Shown here piece after piece: positions 29,487 through 39,918 of a DNA stretch of 64,000 nt. The translations under genes and the position numbers were made by a program. Under the pieces are notes generated by a model that searched no databases, was not told the DNA's origin, and was given only the letters and a program-made list of their open reading frames with translations. Position 1 is the first letter of the stretch. Each line of letters opens with the position of its first letter. The stretch is from Cladocopium goreaui. Its lineage: Eukaryota > Sar > Dinophyceae > Suessiales > Symbiodiniaceae. The stretch lies in NCBI GenBank assembly GCA_947184155.2, contig CAMXCT020001659.1:62001-126000 (forward strand), written 5' to 3'.

Positions 29487-29605
29487 GCCATCCTAACCAT
29501 AGCAGCTGAGGACCACTCGCGGCCCTGCGGCGGCGGACACGGTGGAGAAAGTGTCGGGGGTGGTGAAAGCAGCCGCAGCAGCAGGACGGGATGGGGAGTG
29601 AAATG
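29487..29605 (+). CDS. Candidate internal exon, Gly/Ser-rich
   Basis: An acceptor CCCCGCAG|G and a GTGAGG donor at 29606 bracket AILTIAAEDHSRPCGGGHGG then ESVGGGESSRSSRTGWGVK. GC-rich against AT-rich flanks. Unknown function. Confidence 0.4.
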
Positions 29606-31077
29606 GTGAGGCTATAGAACTGGGGAAATCATTGGGTTGGCTTTCACCTTCGGCATTTTGCAGCTAGTCTTTACTTTCAGTTTTATTCTAGTCGAACTTT
29701 TAGATTGAGACCACTGTTACATGGAACATCTTCTCACTTGAGTCATTCATATGGGTCTAAATTTACCCAGCTTTGCAAGCCAAAAGCAGGTTCCAGGGTT
29801 CCGTTCCGATTTTCGGGGCCGACAACAAAAACCGCGCACCCACTCCAGACCTTGTCACTGCTGTTGGGAATTAGATGCCCGAACAATTGGGTGGTTAAAA
29901 TTCAAAATGAACAGAATGTGCGATCCCCTAGGCCTTATAATTGTATGTATATAATGTGTATACGGACATGTGTATGTGTGTGCAGACGAAGATATGTAGA
30001 TACAGATTTACCATGATTTGCCAGGGCCAAAGTGGGGATCATTGGGTTGTATGAAGCTACACTGGAGAGGAAACCCGTGATGATTTCTGTTTTCGCCATT
30101 AGCACATCGGATTTTCGGTATGTTTCCTGTGAATCTGCCCTTCATCCAATTCTGTACTATGGACTGTGTAAACCACAGGGTGGGTGGTAGGTTCCCCAGC
30201 AAACACGGAGTTTTTACGCCAACAAATGGGTGGATTACCATGCAAAACTTTGGAACTGCTTGGATAAAGCTAGGGCAAGTAGTAAGTTAATCTTCAATTT
30301 TTCGCATGTTGGGTGTAGGCACCCAGACATGGAATTTAAAGGGACCCGCAGTGATGGGAGATGGAAGTGAGACATTGCGGCATATAAATCAAATACATCA
30401 CATAGTCAATTATATAACTCGTGTAAAAATCGCATATAAATCGCATATAAATCTGATAAATCGTATATAAAGCATATAAATTGTACGGGAGTTAATGTCA
30501 TATATCTCCACTTTAATGCATTCTCATATGCGGAAGACCGCGCCAGAGAAATCTCAGGGTTTCTGTGGACGTGTACTTAGGCCAAAAAATTGGTTGACTG
30601 GCTGGTGGATAAACATGTCCCATTAAAAGTCAAGTATGTGTGGTATTGTAAGATCATAATCCTATAGTCTATAGTCGTAACATGGCCGCAGATTAATCCT
30701 ATATTATTATGCTATGATTATGATATAGTATGATGGGCTATAATACCACACATATATTAATCCTATTGTAAGATCATAATCCTATAGCACCCATAGGATC
30801 CATGGTGCTGCTATATATATATATATGGTAGCATGGATCCCATCAATATACCTCAAATGTTAGCATATATACCAGCACCATGGATCCTATGGGGCATCAT
30901 AATATATAATTATGATATGGCCGCAACATGGTTGTAACGATGTATATAACAATTATGAACAAGAATTTGTTATAAGTAATTGATTTAAATAACGGAATAC
31001 ATAACTTTTGCAACAAATAACTAACTATAGATACCAAAACAAATCGAATTGTAGAGGCTTGCTCTTTGCCGCGCCAG
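29606..31077. other. AT-rich stretch with short repeats
   Basis: Contains ATCGCATATAA repeats (30425-30480), a direct repeat TATTGTAAGATCATAATCCT (30644 and 30765) that brackets a segment with TGTGTGGTATT/AATACCACACA inverted ends, and the hairpin listed at 30790. No supported gene. Confidence 0.4.
30790..30893. other. Hairpin with perfect 21-bp arms
   Basis: The arm at 30790-30810 (CCATAGGATCCATGGTGCTG without its first C) pairs exactly with 30873-30893 (CAGCACCATGGATCCTATGG...). The loop holds a third related word, GGTAGCATGGATCCC. Confidence 0.85.
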
Positions 31078-31165
31078 GAATGAGCGAGGAACAGCAAGCG
31101 TCGGTGGCAGCCACGGCAGTGGTGGCAGCATCGCCGGTGCGGAGCGGAACGGCAGAGGGGCTTGG
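31078..31165 (+). CDS. Candidate exon, possibly first exon with ATG 31080
   Basis: After TTGCCGCGCCAG the sequence reads MSEEQQASVAATAVVAASPV then RSGTAEG in a GC-rich block. Two bases separate the acceptor from the ATG, consistent with a trans-splice site and start. Another frame is also open, so this is uncertain. Confidence 0.4.
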
Positions 31166-31704
31166 TCTTGGGGTTTTATTCGAATCAAGATTTTAGGTTC
31201 GGATCTTATGGGATGTATGCAATAAGATGTAAGCATCTTGAAGCAGATGGAATATCACAATGATGATTTTTCTAAGTCATTCCCATCTTCCCAACAATTC
31301 CAGTATGGAGAGCCAAGGAGCTACTAAGAGTGGCCACACAGCTTGATAGTTTATGTATGTAGATATATCACGTATGATTCAGTGTGATGTAGTTATGGTG
31401 TTCAGGGATACGCGCATGATACCATGTCCATTTACCAACTATTGTGGCGTTCACCCGAGTAATTACATGGTTTTGACCAATCCCAATATATTAAAAACGT
31501 ATTTATTATATTTTTTGCTGGTTTTTATGCCATGTCTATACCATAAAATCCAAATTTTTGATTGTCGAATCCAACTAATTTCCACTTTTGGATGCTTTAA
31601 ATCCCACTAAATCCAAATTCTTGATGCTTAACTCCCATTAAATCATAGTTTTTTTTAAGGAAAAACATCGCAGCTACTTCCCGGGATGCTCCTCCAGTGG
31701 CCAG

Positions 31705-31800
31705 GCTGCGCAGGCTGCGGCTGGCTCGGCCGTCTCGGCCTCGGCCACGGTGCAGGACGAAGATCCGGTCCAGGGGATGGACCATCGCACGGATCGTTGG
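31705..31800 (+). CDS. Candidate exon, Ala/Ser-rich
   Basis: After CAGTGGCCAG|G the frame gives QAAAGSAVSASATVQDEDPV then QGMDHRTDRW. The composition is much more GC-rich than its surroundings. The donor is not certain. Function unknown. Confidence 0.4.
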
Positions 31801-31842
31801 TTTCCAGCACTGGGGATACCCCCTAGAGCTCGCTGGATGGTT

Positions 31843-31966
31843 TACCCTTGGTTATTGAACGTAGCTATGAATGGAAGCCATGGCCCATAGAAATAGATGA
31901 TTTATGAGGATTTACCTATTAATAGCATGGTGATTTCGCATAGCTACGTTAAACAACCAGATGGTA
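31843..31966 (-). mobile_element. Family 1 MITE, diverged
   Basis: TACCCTTGGTTATTG on the left, AAACAACCAGATGGTA on the right. Reverse core with the CCCATAGAAATAG cassette. Confidence 0.65.
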
Positions 31967-32617
31967 TAATAGAAAATGCCATTAAAAGGGATGATGATTT
32001 AGGGGTACCCCAATTTCTGGAAATGAAACAAAACTGGGGAGATAACATGAGACAAATAGAGACAAATAGAAACACATAGCAACTGGATGTAACATGATGT
32101 AACTGGATGTAACTGGTTAGTATCCAAAGTTCTTGACCCATTTATGTTTAAGATCACCCGCGAAATGGGACTTACTGATCAGGGTGATTAAGCAGTTAAT
32201 GGGATGATCCTCCAAGCGGAGGTCGGAAGCTTGTGGTGGGTTTGATGAAAAGTTCATCCAGATTACAGATGATTGGCTGATTTTCATGGATAAAACTGAG
32301 GAGTTTTAGTAGATTTTAGTGGGTTTGGTGGATTTTCGTTGGTTTTAGATCTCTTAGATCTCGTAGACCTCTTAGATCAGTGCATTGAAAATTGTAGAGC
32401 AACCCCTAAAAAGATAGAGAACTCAACTCCAATTCAAATATGGAGTAGTAAATCACTAGAAGATACTACTTGGATGTGCATCCCATTTAGTAACTGGTCT
32501 ATAACCCCTATATAATTGGATATATCCCATGTATAGCTGCGGTATAATATGGTTATAACCCACTTACCTAGCTGGGAGGCACCCCCAAGCAGCTGTATTT
32601 TGTTTGGTAACTTAATA

Positions 32618-32747
32618 TCAATGACCATTTCAGGTATCTAAAATGGAGGTACATACCATACATAAGGCCTATGTAAGGGCCATGGCAATGGAATATGGTT
32701 TTATATGGTGCATCTCTTCTTGAGTGGCTCCTGAAATTCCCATTGAC
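32618..32747. mobile_element. Family 4 palindromic repeat
   Basis: TCAATGACCATTTCAGGTAT to GGCTCCTGAAATTCCCATTG. It directly abuts a family-1 left end at 32748. Confidence 0.7.
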
Positions 32748-32862
32748 TACCCTCTGGCAAACTAACATGGCTATTGAAAATGGATGAAACTTGCCCATCT
32801 ATAATGGATTTATGTTGATTTCCCTACTAAAAATGGTGATTTTCCAGTTCGCAACTCTTGGC
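32748..32862 (-). mobile_element. Family 1 MITE, right end replaced by exon-like DNA
   Basis: TACCCTCTGGCAAACTAACA begins it. At GGTGATTTTCCAGTTCGC, where other copies continue TATGTTAG, the sequence changes to AACTCTTGGCTC, the start of a GC-rich exon candidate. Confidence 0.75.
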
Positions 32863-33060
32863 TCTACGCTCCTTCACCCCGGCAGCATATCTCGAGGCTC
32901 AAGCCGAACGCTCCGAGCGGTACCTCCACAAAGCTCCACTTTCCCTCGCCATGGGCAGCGGAATCTCCGGGATCTCGACCGAACAGACCACGGGACGCAC
33001 CAAGTGCCGCGGCCAAGAATGCGGTGGAGCAGGATCCCGAGGATCTCTCTTGTGGGCATT
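32863..33060 (+). CDS. Candidate exon next to a truncated MITE
   Basis: Open frame LLALRSFTPAAYLEAQAERS then ERYLHKAPLSLAMGSGISG and STEQTTGRTKCRGQE, GC-rich. The upstream CAG lies within MITE-derived sequence. An opposite-strand frame is also open. No family recognised. Confidence 0.4.
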
Positions 33061-33190
33061 CTACAAGGTGGTGCCCCCCCAGTTATAAGTTGGTTTATAA
33101 TCCCCATTAACTATAGATATAACCCCCATAAACCCTAGTTATCGGACTTATAAACCAAGTTAGCTAACTATGGGGCACCACCTTGTAGAA
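33059..33190. mobile_element. Family 3 element, intact inverted ends
   Basis: TTCTACAAGGTGGTGCCCC and GGGGCACCACCTTGTAGAA are perfect 19-bp inverted repeats. Between them are AGTTGGTTTATAATCCCC and TATAAACCAAGTTAGC. It overlaps the end of the preceding exon candidate. Confidence 0.85.
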
Positions 33191-33193
33191 CTT

Positions 33194-33309
33194 ATACCAT
33201 CTGGTTATGACTAACAGTTCGCCATGGTATAGATGGCCCATAGAAATAGATGGTTTGCCGAACTTAAAAATGGTGATTTTCCATGGCTATGTTAAATAAC
33301 CAGAGGGTA
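33194..33309 (-). mobile_element. Family 1 MITE
   Basis: TACCATCTGGTTATGACTAA to AAATAACCAGAGGGTA. It starts 4 bp after the family-3 element, a tandem arrangement of two MITEs. Confidence 0.75.
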
Positions 33310-33650
33310 AGTGGGTATTCTACAACTATAATAGTCATAGATTAGCAATTTTCATTTAAAAAGCAGGATCTTTTTTTTGTTTATAATCCAATTCCCCTAA
33401 TATTGAACACCCCCTAAATGGATCTAGATGGTCCCCCAAATAGACGTAAATCCCCCAGTAGCCAGTAAAGTTTTTTTTTTGGGGGGGGGTGGGTATTCTG
33501 TAACTGGGTCAAACAACTAGAAAACCTGTAGATTAGCAATTGGATTCTGAGAATTGTCCTAAAAACTAGGCACATCTAAAGGCACCTATCAATTGGCCCG
33601 CTGTAGATTGATGGAAGATGCCTACACGAAACACGACAGGACATCATCAT

Positions 33651-33757
33651 CTGGTTGGTGGTTTGGAAAACTTGTTTTTTCTCCATTCAGTTGGGCATTT
33701 CATAATCCCAACTGACGAACTTATATTTTTAAGAGGGGTAGGTATACCACCAACCAG
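33651..33757. mobile_element. Family 2 MITE
   Basis: CTGGTTGGTGGTTTGGAAAA to GGTATACCACCAACCAG. Core with CATAATCCCAACTGACGAAC. Confidence 0.85.
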
Positions 33758-33944
33758 TTATTGTTGTCACTTTCATGACATATCTAGGAATCTAGGTCAA
33801 CCATGGTCCCGGATGATTTGTTTGGCGATATTCGCGGCTAATTTGTTCACTTGCCACGTGGTGCCAGCCTTTAACATCCATAGAACATCACATCAACCTC
33901 ACAGTCATTGGGTTGGCTTGAGGGAAACTTTAACAGGAACCCCC

Positions 33945-34130
33945 CCATGATCTTCATGGGAAATACCGTGGTTTCCGGTATAGATTTTCCCATAAAAACC
34001 ATGGGAAATACCATGGTTTCCTCTATATTCCATGGGAAATACCATGGTTTCCTGTAGATTTTCCCATAAAATCCATAGGAAATACCATGGTTTCCTCACT
34101 GTTTCCTCACTGTTTCCATGGGAAAAACCC
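33945..34130. repeat. Tandem repeat of CATGGGAAATACCATGGTTTCC units
   Basis: Four or five units of roughly 40-65 bp share GGGAAATACCATGGTTTCC and TAGATTTTCCCATAAAA. Each unit is itself partly palindromic. Confidence 0.8.
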
Positions 34131-34134
34131 ATCC

Positions 34135-34258
34135 CTTGACACCGATGTTGATGCCGTAAGGCGCAGCTGCGAGTTGGAGAGCGGTTCCGGCGCCGCGACC
34201 GCGTTTCGCAGCCAGACGGAGGAAGAAGAGCTGACCATGCGGCCGATGACTCTTGGTT
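34135..34258 (+). CDS. Candidate exon, unknown
   Basis: GC-rich, open as DTDVDAVRRSCELESGSGAA then TAFRSQTEEEELTMRPMTLG. The splice sites are not clear. The minus strand is also open, so strand is uncertain. Confidence 0.35.
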
Positions 34259-34694
34259 GCCGTAGAAAAGCATGGTATAAATTATATGGAATATAGACTT
34301 ATAGAAGATTATATATAGAACTTCCAGATGGAACATAGAATTTCCATCACCTATAGGAACATAGAATTTCCAGATGGTTGCCATAGAAGAAACATGTTGA
34401 AGGAATTTCAGAATGATTTACGTGTGTTGTTTTCCGGATTGAATGGCACTTGAAGGGATTATCCGATGAGTCTTTGGATGAGATCGCTGGACAGGTCCAA
34501 AACATGATCCTTATCCCAGAAGGATTGACAATCTTGAGAATAATTTTCATTGGGATTGATGATGATTGGATATATACATCTGACAGAGGGATACATATAT
34601 ATATATATATATATTATAGTTAAGCGGTAGTATTTGCTGTCGGTATATATATATATATATCGATATATATATATATAGATATTCAAAAATTCTA

Positions 34695-34800
34695 CCAATC
34701 TGGATCTTCTTTGGGCGCAAGGATTGGAAGCGCTTTGGAGGATGCGTGGTGGACCTCAGGAGGCGTGGGTCCTGGGCTTGGGTGAATCTCGTGTGATTCC
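34695..34800 (+). CDS. Candidate exon, low certainty
   Basis: WIFFGRKDWKRFGGCVVDLR then RRGSWAWVNLV reads well in one frame, in a GC-rich patch after an AT tract. Two other frames are open. Confidence 0.3.
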
Positions 34801-35032
34801 AGTGGTTTCGAAGTAAAGGGGGTAAAAGGGAATGGTTTATATGGTTTTTGCCATCTATAAAAACAATGCAATTTTTACCATGCATGACTGGGAATAGCTG
34901 GTATAGTTGCTCAACTTTGGTTAGGGAATGGTTTATGGTTTATGCTATCTATGGTATAAGTGGCTGAATTCTATGGTTTATGGTAGGTGTAAAACGATAG
35001 TTCATAGGGTTTATAAACCAATCTATAAACGG

Positions 35033-35168
35033 ACTTATGTTGTTAAAACAATGCCATGTTTACCGTAACCATCCATGACTGGGAATGGGATTTTCACACA
35101 ACCTTTTTGAAAATGGTGATTGTTCTGGGGGATGGTAAACATGGCAGCCAGTTTTACCCACATTAGTA
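35033..35168. repeat. Family 5 repeat
   Basis: GTTAAAACAATGCCATGTTT ... CCATGACTGGGAATGGGATT ... GGGGGATGGTAAACATGG ... GTTTTACCCACATTA. Related copies lie near 34.85, 51.23 and 63.38 kb. Confidence 0.6.
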
Positions 35169-35286
35169 TACTAATCATGAGATGAGAGTAGAATACAATA
35201 CGCTGAGATTGTGTGAATTTGTGAATCTCGAATGGTCAAAATGATGATCACAATATAAGCTTATATATATATATACACATGTGTAG

Positions 35287-35350
35287 AGAGAGGGCTCAGA
35301 ACTACTTCGACTCCATGGAGGTCCCTCAACCACCCAAGTGGGTGGCCTTA
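35287..35350 (+). CDS. Candidate exon, low certainty
   Basis: QNYFDSMEVPQPPKWVALFV follows a GGGCTCAG word that could be an acceptor. Short and unassigned. Confidence 0.3.
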
Positions 35351-35711
35351 TTTGTGACGGTGCAGCCACATTGCTCCCAAAATAGATGCCCTCTATGAGA
35401 GATGGCAATACAAAAACCACCATTTTATAAGTTCCCCATTTTGTACATCTTAAAACCTCGCTGATAAGGGATTCTCCATTGCCCTGTTTGAAGGGCCCGG
35501 AAGGTGTCCGAAATCCACCTAGGATTGTCAATGAGTGGTGCCCCAGTTTTGCAGGAAATTGCCTGTTGGTTTGTAAACCCCATTGATTAATGTCAACTAG
35601 TAACTATATATAATATACTGCATATATATATATATATATATGCACATACATATGTAGAATAAGTCCAAATAAATCCAACACTTTCATAACTTAAGAATAA
35701 CTCTCAGCACT

Positions 35712-35852
35712 TGGAAGCCCCCCCAGCGGCTGTGGGACGGACACCTGGGATGGGATGCGGGGTAGGCATCACTTCCACACAGTTTGTCGGCGGTCCGATT
35801 TTCTACCAGCCATCCTTTGGTAGCCGCTGGGCATTGGGTGAGCCCCGGGATT
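35712..35852 (+). CDS. Candidate exon, low certainty
   Basis: A GC-rich block with frame GITSTQFVGGPIFYQPSFGS then RWALGEP. Minus-strand frames are open too. Unassigned. Confidence 0.3.
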
Positions 35853-35894
35853 AGTGGACTTAACATACTTAACATCCTTTTTTTTTACGCCTAG

Positions 35895-36009
35895 GGTGAA
35901 TTTTCAGGGAATCTCACCTGAAATATATGGTTTTATTAACTTTATAATGTTTTATATGGATTTATCTGGTACAGTATCTCCAGTTTGGGTACCTGAAATA
36001 GCCATTGAT
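35895..36009. mobile_element. Family 4 repeat, diverged
   Basis: TTTTCAGGGAATCTCACCTG on the left and GGTACCTGAAATAGCCATTG on the right. The core has lost the AAGGCC words. Confidence 0.55.
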
Positions 36010-36152
36010 GGCTGGACATGCAGTGTGGCTTCGGGCTGGTCGATATCGACCTCACGTCGAGATGTCGCTGGAATGATGTGAATTGTCGTGGGGGGAAATC
36101 ACGGAATCAGAACCAGTGGCCGAGCCCCTTCAGAACCAGTGAAATTACTTAA

Positions 36153-36266
36153 CTGCTGGGTGGTTTGGAACCATGGAATTTTATGACTTTCCATATTAAT
36201 TGAGAATGTCATCATCCCAACTGACGAACTCATATTTTTCAGATGGGTAGGTATACCACCAACCAG
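36153..36266. mobile_element. Family 2 MITE
   Basis: CTGCTGGGTGGTTTGGAACC to GGTATACCACCAACCAG. Flanking tetramers TTAA/ATAA. Confidence 0.8.
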
Positions 36267-36367
36267 ATAACTTTATCCAGGTATATGCTGGGTAAATCTT
36301 GGTAGTTTAATTGCGGTTTTTCTTCCGGGTTGCTTGGGGATGCTTGAGGTATATAAACCATTCTGCT

Positions 36368-36412
36368 GCGATGTTTTTTTTTTTGCCGGGCAGCTAAGGT
36401 TGGCAATGTATT
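36368..36412. repeat. Family 6 repeat fragment
   Basis: GCGATG, ten T's, GCCGGGCAGCTAAGGTTGGC and AATGTA, as near 3.54 kb. Confidence 0.5.
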
Positions 36413-36577
36413 TGATACATGCTAGAACTAGACCCTCTCAGAAACTTGAAACCGATCCCCTCAAACAACATCATATGAAGTAATGTGGTACACCGGTAAA
36501 CCCATCAATAACCCATCCCAAATTAGGGTTTATCACCTTAGACCGGCTGGAAATGAAGCCTATTTATTTTCCCCCAG

Positions 36578-36649
36578 GGCTGAGACTCCACTTGAAGCGG
36601 TGCTCAACTTGATCCGGACGATTCTCCAGACAGAGCCACATCCCCCACA
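36578..36649 (+). CDS. Candidate exon abutting a MITE
   Basis: The acceptor TTTTCCCCCAG|G is excellent. The frame reads AETPLEAVLNLIRTILQTEP then HPPH. Family 1 begins at the next base (36650), so the MITE either supplies the donor or truncated the exon. Confidence 0.45.
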
Positions 36650-36755
36650 TACCCTCTGGTAATTTAACATAGCTATGGAAAATCACCATTTTTAATGGGA
36701 AAACTCACTATAAATGCATATTTTCAATAGCTACGTAACAAATTACCAGAGGGTA
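36650..36755 (+). mobile_element. Family 1 MITE
   Basis: TACCCTCTGGTAATTTAACA to AACAAATTACCAGAGGGTA. Forward core. The right side uses the TACGTAACA cassette. Confidence 0.88.
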
Positions 36756-37072
36756 TCCCACATCATCAACTAAGGTTACAGCAACTCAAGGACAGGAATT
36801 GAGCGGACAAGCCTGGCCGCCAGGTCCGACAGGTCGAAGTGATGTGTTTTTTTACACACCTGGCAGCTCCCTTCAACGGTAAGTGTTGTTGCGGAGCGGC
36901 AGGTCGATTTTGGGTCGATGCTTTTGCGTTCGGAGCCTGTTCATGAACTGAAATAGGTCGTTGTTGTGAAACGGGTTGTTCAAACAACCAGAAGACCCGA
37001 ATGAGTTGGTGCTATTGATTCTCACTATAGGCATCTTTTGGAAGCGCATGTTTTTTTGAAATATATGATTTT

Positions 37073-37288
37073 TTGGGAGTTCCAAAGGCAGAAACATCCT
37101 TGGCCGCTGCGACGGCGCAAAGTTGTACAGTTTGGACTTCTTTCCTTTTACGCGTGGCCGATTTCCAGTTTGGGCTGGAAAATCTTCGGAGTTTTGTGGC
37201 AAAACGATCCCCGAATTGGCGTGGAGGGCCGTTTTGGTTTCTTCAATCCATGGATGGCAGATTGACCCTGATGGCTGTGGCGAAAAAC
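37073..37288 (+). CDS. Candidate exon, unknown protein
   Basis: Open as AETSLAAATAQSCTVWTSFL, then LRVADFQFGLENLRSFVAKR, then SPNWRGGPFWFLQSMDGRLT and LMAVAKN, ending near ACAG|GTCAG. It reads as an ordinary globular segment. Two other frames stay open, so it is not secure. Confidence 0.4.
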
Positions 37289-37329
37289 AGGTCAGAAAAA
37301 CCTAGGTCAATATTGGATGGGTAGAAACT

Positions 37330-37410
37330 AGTCCTTTAGTCTTTTGGTATCAATGGGATTATCTACTAACCAGCTGAGATTTTTTTTTTTGCCGGGATCT
37401 AAGATTGGCA
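37330..37410. repeat. Family 6 repeat
   Basis: CCTTTAGTCTTTTGGTATCA, ATGGGATTATCTACTAACCA, GCTGAGA, a T run and GCCGGGATCTAAGATTGGCA. The copy at 49.53 kb agrees closely. Confidence 0.7.
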
Positions 37411-37907
37411 TAGATTGGCCATGAAGCCTGGTAGCAATGGCGAATAGCCCCCACATAGCACCACAACAAGTGAAGCAGACCATGTTGGAATGTTCGCTCC
37501 CACCCTGCCACTCACATGCTGGGAAGAGTCATGGTAAACCGCTCTGCTAAGTCCATGTGGTCCAGAATTCTCCCATTTTTTGTTTCACGAAGTGCTGCAA
37601 GGATCTGCAAGGGTCATTAAATGTCCCCATTGAACATCACCCAACCATTAGGTATATGGTCTATAATGGCTACTATAAGGTGATGTCCAATATTCCCAAA
37701 ATGGGACAGTTACCAACCCCTGATCTGCAAGGGTTCCTGAAGCGTGTTTCTTTTCGCCCGTTTGATGTTTTTGTGTCCTGCTACGTATTTCTTGACTTGC
37801 TGCCAAGGAGTTCTTAGCCGTCTTAGATTAAGAACATGATGATCACCATAGATGCCCTTTTCTCACTGGTGGCTTGAAGAAGAGAATCCCTGAAATGGAG
37901 CCTCGAA

Positions 37908-38028
37908 ATATCTGATAAACTAACATAACTATGGAAAATCCATATTTTATCCAATTTTTATTAAGTAAATCGTGGTAAATCAACCATAAATTGCAATTTT
38001 CAATAGCTCTGTTAGTTTACCGGGTATG
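37908..38028 (+). mobile_element. Family 1 MITE, decayed ends
   Basis: TATCTGATAAACTAACATAA on the left, CTCTGTTAGTTTACCGGGTA on the right. An exon candidate starts 10 bp downstream. Confidence 0.6.
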
Positions 38029-38038
38029 GTCTGCAGTG

Positions 38039-38236
38039 GTGACCGGACCTGGAATTTCGTGGCATCTATCATCCATGGACTTTGCTGGCAAAGTTTGAAC
38101 CTGGTTTTGTTGCGCCGCTCTATGCGTCCTGTTCCCACTGGGAGGGCGCAGGTGCTATGTAAAGAACACCTCGGCCCACGAGGGGTTGAGAGTGAAACAG
38201 ACTTAAGCGCAGGATTGCTGAAAATGAAGGGCACTT
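38039..38236 (+). CDS. Candidate exon just after a MITE
   Basis: After GGTATGGTCTGCAG the frame reads GDRTWNFVASIIHGLCWQSL then NLVLLRRSMRPVPTGRAQVL and CKEHLGPRGVESETDL, ending in TGA at 38236. The minus strand also has a long frame here, so the strand is a judgement. Confidence 0.35.
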
Positions 38237-38755
38237 GAATGTATATCGTGTGTGTCCCAGTTGAGTGGAAAATGATCCATATAAGAAGATTGTTAGAAGT
38301 TGGATTATCAGTCACACCATGGTTACTGACCATTTATGAACTGGCCGAAACAAATTGAAGTGCAGAGTTGGAAGATAATGGATGTTCATCTCAAGTTTCG
38401 TTCGGACGCACATTTCGAATGGATTCGAAGCCTTAGCCTCACCATCATGAGGCTGGAGAATGCTGTTTAATCATTCTGAATGCCGATGTTCAGACAAACC
38501 AGTCCAAGGCGGTGCCCCGGAATCGCCAAGTTGGGGTTCACATAACTCAGCACAGCTAGGTAGATTTGGATCTAACTAGTGAATCCAGTGAAACCAGACC
38601 CATTTTTCAGCGCAACCGGAGGGTACAAGGCCTTGTGCCAAAGAAATTTTCTACACTGTCCACTCCGAATATCGATGAATATCCCTAAATTTGTCATTGA
38701 TCATCATTTGTAGAAGTTTTATGGCACGAACTTCAAAAACGACCCATTTTTGGTG

Positions 38756-38880
38756 GCTACCTCTGGTAATCAAACATGGCAATGACAATTTTCCATCATT
38801 TATTGATATTCATTTCATACTTGATTTTCTCATTAACACCTTAACAGTGGATTTTCATTTATGTTTGATGACACCGGAGG
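38756..38880. repeat. Relic resembling family 1
   Basis: GCTACCTCTGGTAATCAAAC is a left end. The rest is only loosely similar. Confidence 0.4.
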
Positions 38881-38914
38881 CTATATCGGCTATACCCCAC
38901 GAGAAAACCATGGG

Positions 38915-38990
38915 ATAATTGCCGTCTGCGAAGGAGCCGGGCCTCACGAAGCTCGTCGAGGCGGTTTTCCCATACCATCCACTAGCTATT
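38915..38990 (+). CDS. Candidate exon, low certainty
   Basis: LPSAKEPGLTKLVEAVFPYH then PLAI reads as helix. No clear donor. Confidence 0.3.
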
Positions 38991-39304
38991 TGTATGGCAT
39001 TGTATGACTATGAAACGCATAGCAACCCGCAAAGATTGAACATGTATTATATATATATATATGCATGTAACATGTATATTAAGAGAATGTTGTACATGTT
39101 TAGTTACCCTACATCTTTCTCGATCATCTCGTTTCAGGGTGCCCTTTATTTAAATCAAGATTCGCCATGACGTACCCAAGATCTGTCATGAAAACCATGG
39201 TTGCACATCCATTTAAACATTCAACACATCATTTAGGGACAAATCATGTCACAATGATTAAAACTTCAATGATCTCCCCAATTGGATTTTTTTTTAAAAC
39301 ATAA

Positions 39305-39434
39305 GATAAGGGCGTTGGAACAAGCGCGTCCCCCTGCAGGCAGCCAAGGGTCTAGGGTTGAGCACGGAACAGCCGCCTGGGCTGCACTGGGGATCACCGA
39401 GGAGATTCTTTTGGGAACATTCAACCCAAAATAG
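39305..39434 (+). CDS. Candidate terminal exon
   Basis: IRALEQARPPAGSQGSRVEH then GTAAWAALGITEEILLGTFN and PK, TAG. GC-rich with good codon sense. The upstream splice site probably lies in the T-rich tract at 39287-39300. Unassigned. Confidence 0.4.
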
Positions 39435-39656
39435 CAACACTGGGGATTTCGCCATGAATGTGATGGATTGGGCCATGAACTAACCAGCCATCGTTGTGAA
39501 ATTTTGGGATGCTAACAGCAAACACGATGAGATGATCAGATAGGGGACATTTGGCGCAAAAAAACCCCGAGGAATTCACCATCGGTAGGGGTGAATCCAT
39601 CAGAAGGGGTGAGGCGGCTGGTAATCTGTGGCCTTAAATCCCATTCCCATCATTGA

Positions 39657-39768
39657 TACCCTCTGGTAACTTAACATAGCTATGGAAAATGTCCATAGAA
39701 ATAGTTGATTTACCCATTAGAAAGGGGGGTTTTCCAAAGTTATGTAAACCTTTAGTTTACCAGAAATT
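39657..39768. mobile_element. Family 1 MITE, right end lost
   Basis: TACCCTCTGGTAACTTAACA starts it. It ends at CCTTTAGTTTACCAGAAATT without the GGGTA. Confidence 0.7.
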
Positions 39769-39918
39769 AGGTTATATTCCCGTGATATTCCTTCATGTTG
39801 GTAGCTTGGGCCGGGGATATTCCATATGTAACAGGGCACGCCCCAAGTAGCGACCAAGAAGACTATCAGCGAGAAACTACTTTCTTTGCCAATCTGAGAT
39901 CCAGCCTACCATAAAAAG

